Of a stretch of DNA of 64,000 nt, positions 9,587 through 23,932 are shown piece by piece (position 1 is the first letter of the stretch; each line of letters begins with the position of its first letter). The position numbers and the translations under genes are program-made. The stretch spans positions 1 to 64,000 of the forward strand of contig NZ_JAFBBE010000013.1 of assembly GCF_016907015.1 (NCBI RefSeq), read 5' to 3'. Below the pieces are notes generated by a model. The model worked only from the letters and a program-made list of their open reading frames with translations, searched no databases and was not told the origin of the DNA. This DNA comes from Oceanisphaera litoralis. Its GTDB lineage: Bacteria > Pseudomonadota > Gammaproteobacteria > Enterobacterales > Aeromonadaceae.

Positions 9587-11656
9587 ATGGCTGAACAGAA
9601 TTTTCTGGTTGAACTCGGCACCGAAGAGCTGCCGCCGAAGGCGTTGCGCAGCCTGGGCGAAGCCTTTGCCAGCAACCTCAAACAAGAACTGACCAACGCC
9701 GATCTGCCCTTTGCAGAGGTACACTGGTATGCGGCACCGCGTCGCCTGGCGGTGTATGTCACCGCCCTGGCCGCCGCCCAGCCCGACAAGCAGCTGGAAA
9801 AACGCGGTCCGGCGGTACAGGCCGCCTTCGACGCCGAGGGAAATCCCACCAAAGCCGCCATGGGCTGGGCCCGGGGCAACGGCATCAGCGTGGAACAGGC
9901 CGGACGCCTGAAAACCGACAAGGGCGAGTGGCTGGTTCACATCGCCGATATCAAGGGCAAGGCCGCCACCGCGCTGCTGCCCACCATGGTCGAACAGGCG
10001 CTGAGCCGGTTGCCGATCCCCAAGGCCATGCGCTGGGGTGACCAGAGCATCCAGTTTATCCGTCCGGTACATACCCTGACCCTGCTGCTGGGCGACCAGC
10101 TGCTGCCCGCGCATATTCTGGGTATCGATTCTTCGCGCACCCTGCGCGGTCACCGCTTCATGGGTGAGCAGGCATTTGAACTCGCTCATGCCGACGACTA
10201 CCTGCAGGCGCTGGAGCAGACCGGCAAGGTGCTGGCCGACTTCGAGCGGCGCAAGACCATCATCAAGACCGGTGTCGAACAGGCCGCCGCTGCCGCGGGT
10301 GGCATCGCCGACCTCGACGAAGCGTTGCTGGAAGAAGTCACCTCGCTGGTAGAGTGGCCTGTGGTGCTGACCGCCAACTTCGAGAATGAGTTTCTCGACG
10401 TCCCCGCCGAGGCGCTGGTTTACACCATGAAGGGTGACCAGAAATATTTCCCTGTCTACGATACAGCCGGCAACTTGATGCCTACCTTTATCTTCGTCAC
10501 CAATATCGAGTCCAAAGACCCGAGCCAGATCATCGGCGGTAACGAAAAAGTGGTCCGCCCTCGCCTGGCCGATGCGCAATTCTTCTTCGATACCGATCGC
10601 AAGACCCCCCTGGCCTCGCGACTCGAGCAACTGGACTCGGTGCTCTTTCAAAAGCAGCTGGGGTCGGTACGCGAGAAATCCGAGCGCATCAGCGCCCTGT
10701 CGGGCTTTATCGCCGCCGCCATCGGTGCCGACAAGACCCAGGCGGAACGGGCCGGTCTGCTGTCCAAATGCGATCTGGTCACCGACATGGTGTTCGAGTT
10801 CACCGACACCCAGGGCGTGATGGGCATGCACTATGCCCGCCACGACGGCGAAGACGAAGCCGTGGCCCTGGCCCTGAAAGAGCAGTATCAGCCCCGTTTT
10901 GCCGGTGACGATCTGCCCAGCCAGGATATTTCCGCCGCCGTGGCCCTGGCCGACAAGCTGGACACCCTGGTCGGTATCTTCGGTATCGGTCAGACGCCCA
11001 AGGGCGACAAGGACCCCTTCGCCCTGCGTCGGGCTGCCCTGGGTGCCCTGCGCATCATCGTCGAAAAAGACTACGACCTGGACTTGCCGATTCTGATCGA
11101 GCAGGCCAGGGCGCTGTACGGTGACAAGCTGAGCAACGCCAGTGCCGCCGACGAGATCCTCGACTTCATGCTGGGCCGGTTCCGCGCCTGGTATCAGGAT
11201 CTGGGCTACGGCGTCGATGTCATTCAGGCGGTACTGGCACGCCGTCCGACCCGTCCGGCCGACTTCGATGCCCGGGTGAAGGCCGTCAGCCAGTTCCGTG
11301 AACTGGACGCCGCCGCCGCCCTGGCCGCCGCCAACAAGCGGGTAGGCAATATCCTGGCCAAGTTTGAAGGCGAGATCCCGAGCGAGGTCAATCCGGTCCT
11401 GCTGCAGGACGAAACCGAGAAGCGGCTGGCCAGTCAACTGGCCGAGCTGACCGAGCGCCTGATGCCGCTGTTCGCCGCCGGCGATTACAACAGCGCCCTG
11501 AACGAGCTGGCCGCCCTGCGTGAAGGCGTGGACAGTTTCTTCGATCAGGTCATGGTGATGGCGGAAGACGAAGCCCTGCGGCTCAATCGCCTGGCACTGC
11601 TCAACCAGCTGCGCAACCTGTTCCTGCAGATTGCCGACATTTCGCTGCTGCAGTAA
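9587..11656 (+). CDS. glyS: Glycine--tRNA ligase beta subunit
   Basis: The 689-residue tRNA-binding beta subunit, with the typical N-terminus [16 protein letters not shown], an HD-like domain (about 330–500, including [16 protein letters not shown]) and a C-terminal anticodon-binding region. It is co-transcribed with glyQ and ends at a strong terminator 26 bp downstream. Confidence 0.97.
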   Translation: MAEQNFLVELGTEELPPKALRSLGEAFASNLKQELTNADLPFAEVHWYAAPRRLAVYVTALAAAQPDKQLEKRGPAVQAAFDAEGNPTKAAMGWARGNGISVEQAGRLKTDKGEWLVHIADIKGKAATALLPTMVEQALSRLPIPKAMRWGDQSIQFIRPVHTLTLLLGDQLLPAHILGIDSSRTLRGHRFMGEQAFELAHADDYLQALEQTGKVLADFERRKTIIKTGVEQAAAAAGGIADLDEALLEEVTSLVEWPVVLTANFENEFLDVPAEALVYTMKGDQKYFPVYDTAGNLMPTFIFVTNIESKDPSQIIGGNEKVVRPRLADAQFFFDTDRKTPLASRLEQLDSVLFQKQLGSVREKSERISALSGFIAAAIGADKTQAERAGLLSKCDLVTDMVFEFTDTQGVMGMHYARHDGEDEAVALALKEQYQPRFAGDDLPSQDISAAVALADKLDTLVGIFGIGQTPKGDKDPFALRRAALGALRIIVEKDYDLDLPILIEQARALYGDKLSNASAADEILDFMLGRFRAWYQDLGYGVDVIQAVLARRPTRPADFDARVKAVSQFRELDAAAALAAANKRVGNILAKFEGEIPSEVNPVLLQDETEKRLASQLAELTERLMPLFAAGDYNSALNELAALREGVDSFFDQVMVMAEDEALRLNRLALLNQLRNLFLQIADISLLQ

Positions 11657-11681
11657 TCATCCCCCGCTTTTGAACCCCGGA

Positions 11682-11707
11682 AGCCCCGCTGATGCGGGGC
11701 TTTTTAT
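11682..11707 (+). terminator. Rho-independent terminator of glyQS
   Basis: A GCCCCGC/GCGGGGC stem with a TGAT loop is followed by TTTTTATTT, shortly after the glyS stop. Confidence 0.9.
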
Positions 11708-11782
11708 TTGTCTGGTCTTACCAAACCCTCGGGAATTTGTGTTACATATTAATAACATCAAAAGACGACAAGGAAAGTGCCG

Positions 11783-12124
11783 ATGATCAAGGTCATTATC
11801 GAACGCCATATCGCCGAGGGACTGGAAGCTGCCTATCAGGAAAAGATCCGCGCCCTGATGCTGCAAATTACCGACAGGCCCGGCTTTCTGAAAGGCGATG
11901 CCTACCGGGACGTTCATCAGCCCAATCATTTCTATGTGATTTCCAACTGGGAGAACGTCGAATGCTGGGAGCGCTGGCAGAACTCGGCCGTACGCCAGCA
12001 GATGCTGAACGCACTGGCTCCCTTCATGGAAAGCGAAGAAAAATATACCGTGCTGGCGCTCAAGGTCAGCTACGAAGCCCAGCCGACCAAATACGCCCGG
12101 CCGACCCAGACCTATTCCTATTAA
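11783..12124 (+). CDS. Small ABM-fold (antibiotic biosynthesis monooxygenase domain) protein
   Basis: A 113-residue dimeric alpha/beta ferredoxin-like protein of the ABM family. It has IKVIIERHIAEGLEAAYQEK, GFLKGDAYRDV and FYVISNWENVECWERWQ, the usual pattern of this fold. Members include quinol monooxygenases and haem-degrading enzymes, but many have no known substrate, and none is implied here. The ATG at 11783 has AAGGA about 8 nt upstream; a GTG two codons earlier is possible. It appears monocistronic. Confidence 0.75.
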   Translation: MIKVIIERHIAEGLEAAYQEKIRALMLQITDRPGFLKGDAYRDVHQPNHFYVISNWENVECWERWQNSAVRQQMLNALAPFMESEEKYTVLALKVSYEAQPTKYARPTQTYSY

Positions 12125-12194
12125 CCTTCCGTTTTCCCCGCGACCATCGCCTTTGCGCTTCACTTCATGCAGGCAACATAAAGGCGATGCCGCC

Positions 12195-12218
12195 ACCGGG
12201 GCGGCTCCCCGCCCCGGT
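12195..12218 (+). other. GC-rich hairpin between the ABM gene and avtA
   Basis: A perfect 10-bp stem (ACCGGGGCGG/CCGCCCCGGT, loop CTCC) lies 70 bp past the ABM gene stop. There is no T-tract, so it may be a weak terminator or an mRNA-stabilising structure. Confidence 0.5.
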
Positions 12219-12285
12219 CGACACCAGAGACGATATCGGATAACGTGAACCTTTCGACAACCGCTTTCTCTTTGGTAGTTATCTC

Positions 12286-13551
12286 ATGGAATTTTCAGCA
12301 TTCGGTCAGAAGTTTACCCGCCACGCCGGCATTACCCAATTGATGGACGATCTCAACCAGGGTCTGACCACGCCCAACACCATCATGTTGGGCGGCGGCA
12401 ATCCGGCCGCTATTCCGGAAGTACTCGCCTACCTGGATCAGCAATCCCGGCAGCTGGTGAACAACGGCGATCTGCTGAAAGCCATGGCCAACTACGACGG
12501 CCCCCAGGGCAAGGATGCCTATATTCGCGCCCTGGCCACGCTGCTGTCCAAAGAGCTGGGCTGGCCGGTCGGCCCCGAACATATCGCCCTGACCAACGGC
12601 AGCCAGACCGCCTTCTTCTACCTGTTCAACCTGCTGGCCGGTGACTTTGACGGCGGCCGCAAGAAAAAGGTGCTGTTCCCGCTGGCGCCGGAGTACATCG
12701 GCTATGGTGACGGCGCCCTGAGCGAAGATCACTTCACAGCCTGCAAGCCCACCATCACCCGACTGGATAACGGCCTGTTCAAGTATCATGTCGACTTCGA
12801 CCAGCTGGAGGTGGATGACGACATCGGCCTCATCTGCGTGTCTCGGCCCACCAACCCGACCGGCAACGTGCTGACCGACGAAGAGATCATGCGGCTGGAC
12901 GAAATAGCGCGCGAGAAAGGCATACCCCTGTTGATCGACAACGCCTACGGCATGCCCTTCCCCAACATCATCTTCACCGACGCCAAGCCGTTCTGGAACG
13001 ACAACACCATACTGTGCATGAGCCTGTCCAAACTGGGCCTGCCGGGGGTACGTTGCGGCATAGTGGTGGCCCCGCCCACCATTATCCGGGCCCTGACCAA
13101 CATCAGTGGCATTATCAACCTGGCCCCCGGCAGCATGGGCCCGGCCCTGACCCTGCCGATGATGGAAAACGGTGACGTCATCACCCTCAGCAACGAGGTG
13201 ATCCGCCCCTTTTACCAGGCCAAGGCACAGCAGGCGGTGACCTTGCTGCAGCAGGCCATCCCCCTGCCCCAGTTTCATATTCACAAGCCGGAAGGCGCCT
13301 TGTTTCTGTGGTTGTGGTTCGAAGATCTGCCCGTTCACTGCCAGGAGCTGTATGAGCGCCTGAAGCAGAGGGGCCTGCTGGTGGTGCCCGGCCATTACTT
13401 CTTTCCGGGGATCGAAGACGGTGACTGGGCTCACAGCAGGGAGTGCATTCGCCTCAACTACGCCCAGTCGGAAGCCGATGTGCAGGCCGGCATCAAAATA
13501 CTGGCCGAAGAAGTGCTGGCGCTCTACCAGGCGCCAGCGGCCAAGCCGTAA
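12286..13551 (+). CDS. avtA: Valine--pyruvate aminotransferase
   Basis: A 421-residue PLP-dependent class I/II aminotransferase that interconverts valine/2-oxoisovalerate with alanine/pyruvate. Visible landmarks are the N-terminal MLGGGNPAAIPEV, the substrate-binding SRPTNPTGNVLTDEE, DNAYGMPFPNI, and the PLP-lysine motif SLSKLGLPGVRCG (about 246–258). Closely similar to E. coli AvtA in length and sequence. No strong Shine–Dalgarno is visible. A heptamer array and a hairpin follow. ilvD, another valine-pathway gene, lies 700 bp away on the other strand. Confidence 0.94.
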   Translation: MEFSAFGQKFTRHAGITQLMDDLNQGLTTPNTIMLGGGNPAAIPEVLAYLDQQSRQLVNNGDLLKAMANYDGPQGKDAYIRALATLLSKELGWPVGPEHIALTNGSQTAFFYLFNLLAGDFDGGRKKKVLFPLAPEYIGYGDGALSEDHFTACKPTITRLDNGLFKYHVDFDQLEVDDDIGLICVSRPTNPTGNVLTDEEIMRLDEIAREKGIPLLIDNAYGMPFPNIIFTDAKPFWNDNTILCMSLSKLGLPGVRCGIVVAPPTIIRALTNISGIINLAPGSMGPALTLPMMENGDVITLSNEVIRPFYQAKAQQAVTLLQQAIPLPQFHIHKPEGALFLWLWFEDLPVHCQELYERLKQRGLLVVPGHYFFPGIEDGDWAHSRECIRLNYAQSEADVQAGIKILAEEVLALYQAPAAKP

Positions 13552-13555
13552 AAAA

Positions 13556-13600
13556 TGAGGGGTGAGGGGTGAGAGGTAAGGGGTGACCTCACGCCTCACC
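13556..13600. repeat. Degenerate GGGGTGA array with inverted CCTCACG copies
   Basis: Two perfect and two imperfect GGGGTGA units are followed by CCTCACGCCTCACC, which is complementary to the units. This is the third such array in the first 14 kb, again starting within a few bases of a stop codon. Confidence 0.75.
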
Positions 13601-13614
13601 GCAACCATAAACAA

Positions 13615-13640
13615 CAACGCCGACCCTGGGGTCGGCGTTG
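13615..13640. terminator. Hairpin between convergent avtA and ibpA-like genes
   Basis: A perfect 12-bp inverted repeat (CAACGCCGACCC … GGGTCGGCGTTG) lies between converging genes. It probably acts as a bidirectional terminator, although the T-tracts are poor. Confidence 0.65.
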
Positions 13641-13663
13641 TGTTACACGGGTTGGCGTAATAT

Positions 13664-14089
13664 TTATTCGGCCTTGCCGATGGCAATGGTTCTGGGCTTG
13701 GCGGCTTCCGGCACTTCACGCACCAGATCGATATGCAGCAGGCCGTTTTCCATGTCGGCCCCCGTCACCTTGACGTGGTCGGCCAACTGGAAGCGACGCT
13801 CGAAACCGCGTTCGGCGATGCCCTGATACAGATAATTCTTCTGGGGTTCTTCCTGTTCTTTATGACCCTTCACCATCAGGGTGTTTTCATGGCTGGTGAT
13901 GTCCAGATCCTCGCGGGCAAAACCGGCCACCGCCATGGAAATGCGGTACTGGTTCTCGCTGATCAGCTCTATGTTATACGGCGGATAGCCGGTGTTGCTG
14001 CTGCCGCTGGCGGCGTTTTCCATCAGGGACGCCAGGCGATCGAAGCCGATGGCGGAGCGATACAGGGGAGTAAGATCGAAGCGTGACAT
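13664..14089 (-). CDS. ibpA: Small heat-shock protein, IbpA/IbpB family
   Basis: A 141-residue Hsp20 chaperone that binds unfolding proteins and aggregates in the cytoplasm. The N-terminus [19 protein letters not shown] is IbpA-like. The alpha-crystallin domain spans about 35–125 ([22 protein letters not shown] … [13 protein letters not shown]), followed by a short tail. A good sigma-32 promoter lies about 105 bp upstream. The long 5' leader between promoter and start leaves room for a ROSE-type RNA thermometer as in other ibp genes, but I could not confirm one. It is a single gene; no ibpB partner is next to it. Confidence 0.92.
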   Translation of the reverse strand: MSRFDLTPLYRSAIGFDRLASLMENAASGSSNTGYPPYNIELISENQYRISMAVAGFAREDLDITSHENTLMVKGHKEQEEPQKNYLYQGIAERGFERRFQLADHVKVTGADMENGLLHIDLVREVPEAAKPRTIAIGKAE

Positions 14090-14194
14090 AATAATATCCT
14101 CTTGTGAGCGATGTTAAAGTCGCCCTCCATCATGGACGGGCGAGACGCGCAATCATGGAACCCTCGGTTGAGCGATTCCCTTGCCTCAATAAAG

Positions 14195-14223
14195 ATATAG
14201 GGCCCTCGAATGTCACTTTCAAG
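14195..14223 (-). promoter_or_regulatory. Sigma-32 (RpoH) heat-shock promoter for ibpA
   Basis: On the minus strand, CTTGAA (14218–14223) and a -10 region CCCTATAT (about 14195–14202) are separated by about 15 bp. This agrees with the heat-shock consensus CTTGAA-N13–15-CCCCATNT and is in the right position and orientation for the chaperone gene. Confidence 0.8.
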
Positions 14224-14251
14224 AGCCTGTTTGCGGATTTTTCAGCCGATG

Positions 14252-15940
<1,689 letters not shown>

Positions 15941-16042
15941 GACACTGTCCTTATCGTGAGCAGATGTAACCAGTGTAGCCAGCCGACGATCGGGCAACGA
16001 GCAGAAACGGAATTTGAATAGTAAACGGCAGGTAAGATCAAA

Positions 16043-16067
16043 GACACCTGACAATGTGTCAGGTGTC
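16043..16067 (-). terminator. Hairpin after the formate/nitrite channel gene
   Basis: A perfect 11-bp stem (GACACCTGACA/TGTCAGGTGTC) with a 3-nt loop lies 22 bp past the channel gene stop, followed on the minus strand by TTTGATCTT. It is a probable terminator between this gene and ilvD. Confidence 0.65.
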
Positions 16068-16088
16068 TCTTTCCATTCAACTCATGAA

Positions 16089-17045
16089 TTAATTTGGCTT
16101 GCTGTTTGGCTTGCTGTTTGTTGAATTCGACCCAGAGTAGGCTTTAGGCTGTGAATCACTGACAGAAAGTTCAGAACCACTATTCTCTACCAGCCAATAT
16201 CCCAGCCCGACAATACTGCCACCAACCACATTACCTAACGTAACCGGAATCAAATTATCAAAAACAAAGTTACTGAAGGTCAGGTCGGAAAACTTATCAG
16301 CCGGAATATTCAAACCAATAAAAAAACTTTCCGGAGCGAAAGTCTGAATCGATATGGCCAGTGGCACCAAAAACAGATTTGCAATACTGTGTTCAAAGCC
16401 ACTGCTAACAAACATAGCAACAGGCAATATAACCAACATCAGCTTGGTCAACACATCTTTAGTTGCAAATGTCATCCAGATACCCAGGCAAACCAGAATG
16501 TTACACAACATACCCAGCATAAAAGCCTGTGACCAAAGATGATGTATTTTATGATGGGCGATATTCAATACATTTAATCCCCATTGCCCACCATTAAGCT
16601 CAAATGAACGAGCGAACATAATGAGCATGACCATTAACAAGGCTCCGATCATGTTGCCGGTATATATTCGTCCCCAACATTGAAGCTGCTGGCCGAAACT
16701 GATACGTTTATTGGCATGGGCAACAACGGTCAGAACTGCGCTGGTAAATAACTCACCCCCCGCAACTATTACCAGCCCGATCCCCAAACTGAAGATTAGA
16801 CCACCCACCAAACGCGACGTACCCCATCCCTGAATATTACCCGTAGTCACGGAAATAAAAAAAACAAAGGCTATCGCAATAAATGCGCCGGCAAATATGG
16901 AAAGTATAAACGCCTTCCTGGGTGACTTTGATACTTTATCTTCACCATACTGACTTACCTTGGCAAGTAATGTGTCAGCACTCCCCTCCCCATTAGCTGA
17001 AGGGATATTTTCTTGATGTTTACTTATTTGATTAGATTCAGACAT
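16089..17045 (-). CDS. Formate/nitrite transporter (FNT) family channel, FocA-like
   Basis: A 318-residue inner-membrane protein with six predicted membrane segments. It has the FNT signatures GGELFTSAVLTV (about 110–121), TGNMIGALLMV and FATKDVLTKL. FNT channels conduct formate, nitrite or hydrosulfide; this one looks closest to FocA, but the substrate is not certain. A hydrophilic N-terminal extension of about 45 residues precedes the first helix, and the C-terminus ends in a low-complexity repeat NSKPNSKPN. The start MSESNQ at 17045 is chosen over an upstream TTG. The gene is clearly more A/T-rich than its neighbours, suggesting transfer. Confidence 0.82.
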   Translation of the reverse strand: MSESNQISKHQENIPSANGEGSADTLLAKVSQYGEDKVSKSPRKAFILSIFAGAFIAIAFVFFISVTTGNIQGWGTSRLVGGLIFSLGIGLVIVAGGELFTSAVLTVVAHANKRISFGQQLQCWGRIYTGNMIGALLMVMLIMFARSFELNGGQWGLNVLNIAHHKIHHLWSQAFMLGMLCNILVCLGIWMTFATKDVLTKLMLVILPVAMFVSSGFEHSIANLFLVPLAISIQTFAPESFFIGLNIPADKFSDLTFSNFVFDNLIPVTLGNVVGGSIVGLGYWLVENSGSELSVSDSQPKAYSGSNSTNSKPNSKPN

Positions 17046-17343
17046 CGTGTTTATCTTTTTATCTCTTAGGTATATGAAAAACAAATCGTTCTAATTGGCA
17101 AGGCCAGTTTTTCCAGCATGATACCCCCCAAATTAACCATCTACAAATTTTTACCGAAGGGATGTCTGACAGTAAAAATAAAGAGAAATTAAAGTTAACC
17201 CCAGGTTGCGAACTTACTATCGTCTCGGAATTATTTTACTACCGGTTTGTTACTCCTGGTGTTGTTGTCAATAAAGTCAGGGCTGAAGCGGACTATCCCT
17301 GGAGAGATAGCTCCCTTCACCAACGGCTGGCGCTCAGGAAGAC
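17046..17343. other. A/T-rich intergenic region, no supported gene
   Basis: This 300-bp stretch between the channel gene and the gyrB terminator shows no convincing gene. A plus-strand ATG at 17162 opens a frame that only continues antisense into gyrB. The stretch should hold the promoter of the channel gene, but no clear hexamer pair stands out. Confidence 0.6.
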
Positions 17344-17371
17344 AAAAAAGCAGCCCACAGGCTGCTTTTTT
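17344..17371 (-). terminator. Rho-independent terminator of the dnaA-dnaN-recF-gyrB operon
   Basis: A symmetrical GCAGCC/GGCTGC stem is flanked by six A and six T, so it can act in both directions. It lies 25 bp past the gyrB stop. Confidence 0.88.
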
Positions 17372-17395
17372 GTCATGCGGGACCGACCCTGGGGA

Positions 17396-20909
<3,514 letters not shown>

Positions 20910-20911
20910 GC

Positions 20912-22015
20912 TTACAATCGCATCGGCATCACCACGTACAGGGCATCCCCGCTGTCTTCCGCCTCGATAAGACCACTGCTGCTGGCATCCTTGAGGCTGA
21001 CCTTGACCTTGTCGGACTTGAGGGTGCCGAGCACATCCAGCACATAGGAGACGTTGAAGCCGATTTCCAGACTCGTGCCCTGATAATCCACATCCAGCAC
21101 CTCTTCCGCCTCTTCCTGTTCCGGGTTGTTGGCGGTGATTTTCAGCACCTGATCCTGCATGTTCAGCCGCACGCCCCGGAATTTTTCGTTCGACAGAATG
21201 GCCGCCCGGGAAAAGGCCTGGCGCAACTCTTCCCGGCCGCAGATCAGGGTCTTGTCACACTCGCGCGGCAGCACCCGGCGATAGTCCGGGAAACGACCGT
21301 CCACCAGCTTGGAAGTGAAGATAAAACCGGGGGTGACGGCCCGGATGTTGCTTTTGCCGATTTGCAGCCGCACATCCTGATCCTCGTGCTCGAGCAGTTT
21401 CACCAGCTCCAGCACCCCCTTGCGCGGCACTATGACCTGCTGGGCCGGCAGCTCGTCGGCCAGCAACTGACGCTGGCAGGTGGCCAGGCGGTGGCCGTCG
21501 GTGGCCACGGTGCGCAGCCACTGACCGTCGGTTTCGAACAGCATGCCGTTGAGGTAGTAGCGCACGTCCTGAATGGCCATCGAGAACTGGGTCGATTCGA
21601 TCAGCTTCTTCAGTGCCAGCTGGTTGATATCGAATTCCAGTTCGGAGCTCCATTGCTCGATATTGGGAAAGTCTTCCGCCGCCAGGGTGGACAGGTTGAA
21701 GCGGCTGCGCCCGGAGCGCAGTATCAGCTTTTCTCCTTCCAGGGTAAATTTCAGCTCGGCGCCATCGGGCAGGCCCCGGCAGATGTCCAGCATCTTGCGC
21801 GCCGGTACAGTAGTGCGACCGGCGGTTACGCTCCCCTGCAGCTCGACCCGCGCCACCATTTCGACTTCGGTGTCGGTGCCGGTCATCGACAGGGCGTCGT
21901 TGTCGACGCTGAGCAGAATATTGTTGAGGATCGGCAGGTTGGGGCGGCCCCCCAGGGCACTGGATACCAATTGCAGGGGTCGCAGTATCGCTTCGCGGCT
22001 GATGGTAAACTGCAT
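20912..22015 (-). CDS. dnaN: DNA polymerase III beta sliding clamp
   Basis: A 367-residue clamp with three repeated domains, starting MQFTISREAILRPLQLVSSALGGRPNLPILNNIL and ending in the conserved YVVMPMRL. It tethers Pol III to DNA and recruits other partners. It is second in the dnaA operon, 13 bp after dnaA. Confidence 0.98.
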   Translation of the reverse strand: MQFTISREAILRPLQLVSSALGGRPNLPILNNILLSVDNDALSMTGTDTEVEMVARVELQGSVTAGRTTVPARKMLDICRGLPDGAELKFTLEGEKLILRSGRSRFNLSTLAAEDFPNIEQWSSELEFDINQLALKKLIESTQFSMAIQDVRYYLNGMLFETDGQWLRTVATDGHRLATCQRQLLADELPAQQVIVPRKGVLELVKLLEHEDQDVRLQIGKSNIRAVTPGFIFTSKLVDGRFPDYRRVLPRECDKTLICGREELRQAFSRAAILSNEKFRGVRLNMQDQVLKITANNPEQEEAEEVLDVDYQGTSLEIGFNVSYVLDVLGTLKSDKVKVSLKDASSSGLIEAEDSGDALYVVMPMRL

Positions 22016-22028
22016 GGGGTTCTCCGAT

Positions 22029-23423
22029 TCAGGAAGACAGGGTGCGGATAAGATTGGAATAATCTTCCTTTATATCATGACTCTCTTCCCGGAGCTGACC
22101 GATTTTTCGGCAGGCGTGCAGCACGGTAGTGTGATCGCGGCCCCCGAAGGCATCGCCGATCTCGGGCAGGGAATGATTGGTCAGCTCCTTGGCCAGCGCC
22201 ATGGCCAGCTGGCGCGGACGGGCCACCGAACGGGAGCGACGCTTGGACAACAAATCCGCCAGCTTTATCTTGTAGTATTCGGCTACCGTCTTCTGAATGT
22301 TGTCTATGGTCACCAGTTTTTCCTGCAGGGCCAGCAGGTCACGCAGCGCCTCGCGCACGAAGTCGATATTGATGGCCCGACCGGTAAAATTGGCATTGGC
22401 CATCACCCGGTTCAGCGCCCCTTCCAGCTCGCGCACATTGGATCTCAGTCGCTTGGCGATAAAGAAGGCCACCTCGTCGGGCAGCCGCATCTTGTTCTCG
22501 TCGGCCTTGCGCATCAGGATCGCGACCCGGGTTTCCAGCTCCGGCGGCTCGATCGCCACCGTCAGACCCCAGCCGAAGCGCGACTTGAGCCGGTCTTCGA
22601 CCCCGTTGATCTCCTTGGGATAACGATCCGAGGTCAGGATGATCTGCTGATTGCCCTCGAGCAGCGCATTGAAGGTGTGGAAGAATTCTTCCTGGGAGCG
22701 CTCCTTGTTGGCGAAGAACTGAATGTCATCGATCAGCAGCGCATCCACGCTGCGGTAGTAGCGCTTGAATTCTTCGATGGCGTTGTTCTGCAACGCCTTG
22801 ACCATGTCCTGCACGAAGCGCTCGGAATGCATGTAGATGACCTTGGCATCCGCCTTGCGGGCGCGAATGCCGTTGCCCACCGCGTGCAGCAGGTGGGTCT
22901 TGCCCAGGCCGGTGCCGCCATACAGAAACAGCGGGTTGTAGGCACCACCCGGATTGTCGGCCACCTGACGGGCGGCGGCCCGGGCCAGCTGGTTCGACTT
23001 ACCCTCGACGAAGTTGTCGAAGGTATAGTTGATGTTCATGTTGCTCTTGTAGCTGATTTGCGGCCGATCGTCGGCCTGCTCGATCCAGGAGGGCGTGGTC
23101 TGCACCCGGCTCTGAGACTTGCCGCCGTGACCACTGTTGCCGCTGTTACTGCTGCTGGTCACCAGGTTGACCGGCGTGCGCTTCTTGCCCACCTCGAACT
23201 TCATCTGCGGGCAGTTGCTGCCACAGAATTCACTCAGCAGGCCGTTGATCCTCAGCAGATACTTGTCCCGTACCCAGTCGAGAACGAAGCGATTGGGGGC
23301 AAACAGGGTCAGGGTATTATCGCCCAGCTCCGCCTGCAGCGGCCGGATCCACATACTGAATTCTGCCGAAGGCAATTCATCTTGTAGCCGGTTAAGACAC
23401 TGCTGCCAAAGCATAGCGCTCAT
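22029..23423 (-). CDS. dnaA: Chromosomal replication initiator protein DnaA
   Basis: A 464-residue initiator. Domain I begins [26 protein letters not shown], followed by a low-complexity linker rich in S, N and G (about 95–125). The AAA+ domain has Walker [16 protein letters not shown] and Walker [11 protein letters not shown], and domain IV has the DnaA-box-binding signature [15 protein letters not shown]. The ATG at 23423 is preceded by AGGAG with 5-nt spacing; the frame opens further upstream at 23453. First gene of dnaA-dnaN-recF-gyrB, with a DnaA box in its own upstream region. Confidence 0.97.
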   Translation of the reverse strand: MSAMLWQQCLNRLQDELPSAEFSMWIRPLQAELGDNTLTLFAPNRFVLDWVRDKYLLRINGLLSEFCGSNCPQMKFEVGKKRTPVNLVTSSSNSGNSGHGGKSQSRVQTTPSWIEQADDRPQISYKSNMNINYTFDNFVEGKSNQLARAAARQVADNPGGAYNPLFLYGGTGLGKTHLLHAVGNGIRARKADAKVIYMHSERFVQDMVKALQNNAIEEFKRYYRSVDALLIDDIQFFANKERSQEEFFHTFNALLEGNQQIILTSDRYPKEINGVEDRLKSRFGWGLTVAIEPPELETRVAILMRKADENKMRLPDEVAFFIAKRLRSNVRELEGALNRVMANANFTGRAINIDFVREALRDLLALQEKLVTIDNIQKTVAEYYKIKLADLLSKRRSRSVARPRQLAMALAKELTNHSLPEIGDAFGGRDHTTVLHACRKIGQLREESHDIKEDYSNLIRTLSS

Positions 23424-23483
23424 CAGAACTCCTGGAACAAAGGGATCAATCAAGGGGCCGTTATTCTACTGAGCCAGGGGCCG

Positions 23484-23719
23484 GATCTCTAGCCGGATCA
23501 TCTCGATCCGGCAAAATATGATCCTTGACATCTGTGAATAACTTTCAACTTAATACACAGGATCCTCCGCTTTATGAACAAGCTACTCACATGCTGCAGT
23601 GGCAGCAAGATTCCCGAACGGTCGCGGATCCGGCCTTCGGCGTGGCAGGATCCGATGATTCCGGCTTTCGATGCCCATGGTTGCCGCCTCGGCTGGTCAG
23701 CATTCGTGCTGTGCCGATC
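23484..23719. promoter_or_regulatory. dnaA upstream control region: DnaA box and GATC cluster
   Basis: Eight GATC sites fall within about 236 bp (23484, 23496, 23505, 23520, 23561, 23627, 23649, 23716), far above chance, suggesting Dam/SeqA control. TTATTCACA, a DnaA box, lies on the minus strand at 23533–23541, consistent with DnaA autoregulation. An inverted repeat GCCGGATC/GATCCGGC (23492–23512) lies in the probable dnaA leader. Only one good DnaA box is seen, so I do not call this an origin. Confidence 0.65.
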
Positions 23720-23830
23720 ACTCCCCTCATCTTTCGAGGCCGCCATCCGTATAACCATAATCGGCAAATCGCCTTTCGCCAACGCACCTTGCCAGGTTAT
23801 TAATTTGTAAAAAACCGGCATGCAAGCTTT

Positions 23831-23854
23831 GGCTGGTATAATGGCTGGTATAAA
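23831..23854 (+). promoter_or_regulatory. Tandemly duplicated extended -10 promoter for the amino-acid ABC transporter
   Basis: A 12-bp unit is repeated: GGCTGGTATAAT then GGCTGGTATAAA. The first contains a perfect extended -10 (TGGTATAAT), the second a TATAAA. No strong -35 is present, as is usual for extended -10 promoters. A 9-bp-stem hairpin follows at 23885–23907, just before the Shine–Dalgarno of the first gene. Confidence 0.6.
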
Positions 23855-23932
23855 AAGACCTACATCATTTATGCTGTAGCAATGATGACTGCACCGGTTG
23901 CGGTCATGCCGTGATCATCAGGAGAGTGATTC

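Noticed and set aside
8645-11437. A 930-codon open frame on the minus strand
   Set aside because: It lies entirely antisense to glyQ and glyS, which are certain. Its composition (Gly, Gln, His-rich) is what a GC-rich antisense frame produces, and no motif is recognisable.
12295-13719. A 474-codon minus-strand frame opposite avtA
   Set aside because: avtA has complete family motifs; the opposite frame has none.
21573-23387. A 604-codon plus-strand frame
   Set aside because: Antisense to dnaN and dnaA, both certain.
23424-23932. Chromosomal origin (oriC) next to dnaA
   Set aside because: Only one clear DnaA box and no A/T-rich 13-mer array are visible. In relatives with this gene order the origin lies near mioC/mnmG, which are outside the window.
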